This document shows positions 61,641-64,000 of a stretch of DNA of 64,000 nt, piece after piece. Below the pieces are notes generated by a model that searched no databases, was not told the DNA's origin, and saw only the letters and a program-made list of their open reading frames with translations. How positions within the stretch are numbered: position 1 is the stretch's first letter; each line of letters starts with the position of its first letter. The DNA lies in assembly GCA_950106755.1 (NCBI GenBank), contig OX467084.1, positions 31,809,213 to 31,873,212 of the forward strand, written 5' to 3'. The DNA is from Climacium dendroides. Lineage: Eukaryota > Streptophyta > Bryopsida > Hypnales > Climaciaceae. The position numbers and the translations under genes were made by a program.

Positions 61641-61958
61641 CGACGCACGCGAGCTGCGCCCGAGCGCGCGTTCTGTGACGGTGTCCGTGGACGGAGGCCC
61701 CGACGGAGTCCCCCGTCCCTCCCTCCACCAGCCAAGTGCCCCTCTTTCTGCCCTCTGGAGTGGCAAAGAAAGCGTCGACACGAGGCAAGCGCTCTTTCCG
61801 CCAGAATGGAGGATGACGCCCCGTGCGTGTCCGCCACCTGTCGCCCATCCGTCCGCTGCCACGCCTTGATCTTTTTCCAGTGGCCCAGGCCGTGAAGTCA
61901 CACCGCATTCGTCCTCGTCGCCACCAATGGCCTGCCGCCAGCGCCGCAGCCCCGTCCG

Positions 61959-61966
61959 ACACGTGG
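61959..61966 (+). promoter_or_regulatory. G-box/ABRE upstream of the PP2C gene
   Basis: ACACGTGG contains the palindromic core CACGTG (61960-61965), the classical binding site of ABF/AREB bZIP factors. It lies about 510 bases before the start codon. Clade A PP2C genes are commonly induced by ABA as negative feedback, so the site fits, but function here is inferred. Confidence 0.45.
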
Positions 61967-62301
61967 ACCGGCCCTGCAGCGACGCCCGCCCAGCGGCCCA
62001 GCCCCCCACCCGACTCCCCTTTGGCCCTTCTCTCCCTCGTCTCTCTCCCCCAACCCTTGTTTGCGGCCCTTCCTGCCTTTCCCTTCCTTCCTTCGGAGAC
62101 GACGACGACTGCTGGCTCGCTTGCTTGCTCGGGACGAGCTCGACTTCGCCATAGCCAGGCACCTTGGCTTCGCACGCTCTTTCCGTCCTTCTTCGACAGC
62201 AAGCAAGCTTTTAGGGCAACGACGGGACACACAAAGGGACGAGACGCGGGAGACAGGCAAGGGAGTGGAGAAGCGACGGGCGAGTGAAAGAAGACGCGGC
62301 T

Positions 62302-62380
62302 GGAGAGGGAGAGAGAGAGAGAGGGAGAGGAGAGAGGGAGAGAGGGAGAGGAGAGAGGGAGAGAGGGAGAGAGAGAGAGA
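62302..62380 (+). repeat. GA-rich tract in the presumed PP2C leader
   Basis: Nearly pure GAGAGGGAGAG sequence ends about 90 bases before the start codon. GA tracts in plant leaders can bind GAGA-binding BPC proteins and are prone to length change. Confidence 0.8.
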
Positions 62381-62399
62381 CGATTGGGAGTGAGATTGC

Positions 62400-62486
62400 A
62401 TGCAGCAGAGGAAGAGGTGGTGGAGGTTTGGTGGTGGAGGGGATGGGGATGGGATGAGGAGGTGGAGAGGCTATGGCCACAGCTGA
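62400..62486 (+). CDS. Upstream ORF overlapping the PP2C start, 28 aa
   Basis: An ATG at 62400 opens a 28-codon frame (begins MQQRKRWWRFGGGG) that ends at TGA 62484-62486, past the main ATG at 62473 and out of frame with it. A ribosome that used it could not reinitiate at 62473 except by backing up. Whether the leader includes it depends on the unmapped transcription start. Confidence 0.35.
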   Translation: MQQRKRWWRFGGGGDGDGMRRWRGYGHS

Positions 62487-64000
62487 AATCTGGAGCAGGC
62501 GGAGATTGATGGAGGAGAGTCTGACGTCGGGGTGCAGCACCGATAATGGAGCGGCGGTTTCGTTGAGGCGGCGGAGGATGGAAATTCGGAGATTCAAGAT
62601 GCTCACGAATGCAGCGCAGCCCGTAAGTAAGCGCTCACGCCCTATCTCTGGCGTTGTGGTGTCTCCTCCTAATCACGAGGAGGAGGAGGAAGAGGAGGAG
62701 ATGGTGGTGGAGGGAGGGGGAGGAGGAGGTGGTGGTGGTGGTGGTGGTGGAGGGAGGGGTTTGAATCGGGGGGATGGCATTGACAGTGACAATGCGCTTG
62801 CTTCTTCTACTTGTACTAGTGCATATGAGTGGGGACAGGGCAGCAGGATGGGGTCAGTTTGTGGTGTTGGAGAGCCAGGGGGAGAGCAGGCTGCGTCGTC
62901 GCTCTCTACTGCATGGGAGAGGCCGCCTGGAGGTCAGTCAGTCTCGCTTTTTGTGGATAAAGGCTGGAACGATGAGGCTCCCAGCTGTGTCGGTCTGTCC
63001 ATGCTGCTGGTTGGAGAGCGTGACCAGTTGTTGCCCACCGTCTCTCAGGGCTCGAGAGAGCCCGCGACGGTCCCTGGCTCTTTTTATTTTGTTCATTACA
63101 CGATTAGAATCTGTTCTCGGGAACCAATCCCGAGATGCGCAGGATTCTGTCTTGTCGTTAGAGGAATTGTATGCTGGATTAGGATGCTCCAGGCATGCAG
63201 TCGTCGGGGGAGGGGGATGGCTTCGGATTAGTTAGGTGTAGGGACGCTGTATTAGGAAAGCGTAGGGGCGGCTGTCGCGCGATGCGCAGGATTTAGTTCT
63301 GCATGGCTGTCATTGGATGAATTCTTTGTTGATGTATGGAGTATCGTGATGTTGAAGGCGTGGAGTCATCTTTGCATGTATGACTTTTGTTCTGTGTCCT
63401 GGTAGTGCACATCGAGATTTGCATGCGGTAGAACCTGAGTCTAGAGTGAAGTGAGAGGGTAATGGAAATTGTAGGTTGTTTGCTCCGACCTTGGTTTGGT
63501 GTGTTTTGTTTTTGCTTTCTGAGTTTATGATGTGGGCGTTGGTTGTGGATGGAGGAAATTCGTGAGTTGGTGATGAGGGATGTGGTGCTGTGCAGGTGTT
63601 CGTAGACTTGGCGCGAAAGATGAAAGCGCTAACCCCAGTGACGCTGTAGGGATCAACAGCAGTGACAGGATGAGCAGTGGAGGCAGCAGTGGAAGCGCCC
63701 AAAACAATATTGAGGAGTCAGATGTGAGTTCTTCGTTGACGTCGGTAGGTGGAGGGTATCTGAGTGCGCTAGGGAACGAGATTGTGCGACAAGAGTCTGG
63801 ACCACCACCGCGGGGGGGTCCGACGAAAGCAGTAGCGCTAGAAGAATCGCCCGAAGATCTCGCAACAATGGGACCTGCAGAGAGTTGTGGAACTGCAGAT
63901 ATGTCTTCCACTGCCACTGCCACTGACGCTGTGACGATTGGTCATGTTGACAACCAACATTTAGAGACCACGCCTTCCGGTGCTCATCCTCAACAGGCTT
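62473..64000 (+). CDS. Probable clade A protein phosphatase 2C (ABA co-receptor type), 5' part, runs off the window
   Basis: Exon 1 is 62473-62932 and exon 2 starts at 63596 and is open to the right edge; the intron has an AG/GTCAGT donor and a TGCAG acceptor, and phases agree. The first 288 residues are present. An in-frame TGA at 62455-62457 supports this start. Residues 32-42, RRRRMEIRRFK, match the N-terminal signature of clade A PP2Cs such as HAI1. Then come an eight-glutamate run (69-76), a fourteen-glycine run (81-94) and a long Ser/Thr/Gly-rich, probably disordered stretch. The catalytic PP2C domain is not reached, so the assignment rests on the motif alone. Family role: dephosphorylate SnRK2 kinases and be inhibited by ABA-bound PYR/PYL receptors. 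The extension is longer than in most seed-plant members. Reading through the intron would stop at 63229-63231. Confidence 0.62.

Noticed and set aside
61400..62401. Long minus-strand open frames (up to 260 codons) upstream of the PP2C gene
   Set aside because: They run through tandem AACGAACGG and GA repeats and read as low-complexity FVSVRL- and SLSLSP-rich peptides. Several frames are open at once, as expected in GC-rich repetitive DNA.
1..64000. tRNA, rRNA, CRISPR, operon or phage features
   Set aside because: No cloverleaf with a GGTTCGAATCC-like arm, no rRNA core sequence and no regularly spaced short direct repeats with unique spacers were seen. The genes have spliceosomal introns.

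Overview
Nuclear DNA of a land plant. Three intron-containing genes, all on the + strand, sit in GC-richer islands (about 30.1-41.7 kb, 51.8-57.2 kb and 61.4-64.0 kb) separated by long, very AT-rich stretches with no credible gene and many old, decayed repeats. Protein families, GT-AG introns and 5' leaders are plant-type. Short to moderate introns, decayed non-coding repeats and a very long N-terminal extension on a clade A PP2C make me lean to a non-seed plant such as a moss; this is a weak inference.

Layout. 1-30 kb: AT-rich intergenic DNA with tandem duplications (3.2, 4.0-4.4, 5.9-6.6 kb), a transposon-like repeat (1.84-2.82 kb), small foldback/MITE-like elements (12.7, 21.6, 28.6, 29.3, 29.9 kb), LTR-like head-to-head sequences (18.9-20.1 kb) and copies of a roughly 0.9 kb repeat with TTAACCCCTAAAG-type ends. 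32.35-40.59 kb: a complete 11-exon CER3/WAX2/GLOSSY1-type gene (626 aa, reconstructed by splicing) for very-long-chain aldehyde/alkane formation in cuticular wax. 41-51.8 kb: repeats again, including a transposon nested inside another, with a paralogous empty site a few kb away. 52.16-56.46 kb: a complete 12-exon LCB1 gene (478 aa), the non-catalytic subunit of serine palmitoyltransferase. 57-61.4 kb: AT-rich DNA with an eight-unit minisatellite. 62.47 kb to the right edge: the 5' part of a probable clade A protein phosphatase 2C (ABA co-receptor), behind a GC- and GA-rich leader with a G-box/ABRE and an upstream ORF that overlaps its start codon.

Working together: CER3 and LCB1 both act at the endoplasmic reticulum on acyl-CoA-derived lipids (wax and sphingolipid), and the PP2C would be a negative regulator of ABA signalling, which in plants controls wax genes. 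Their adjacency may be chance. I found no tRNA, rRNA, CRISPR array, operon or bacterial feature, and no clearly new biological system. The most informative items are the nested transposon with its empty-site paralogue, the long near-perfect hairpins, and the upstream ORFs of the CER3 and PP2C genes.
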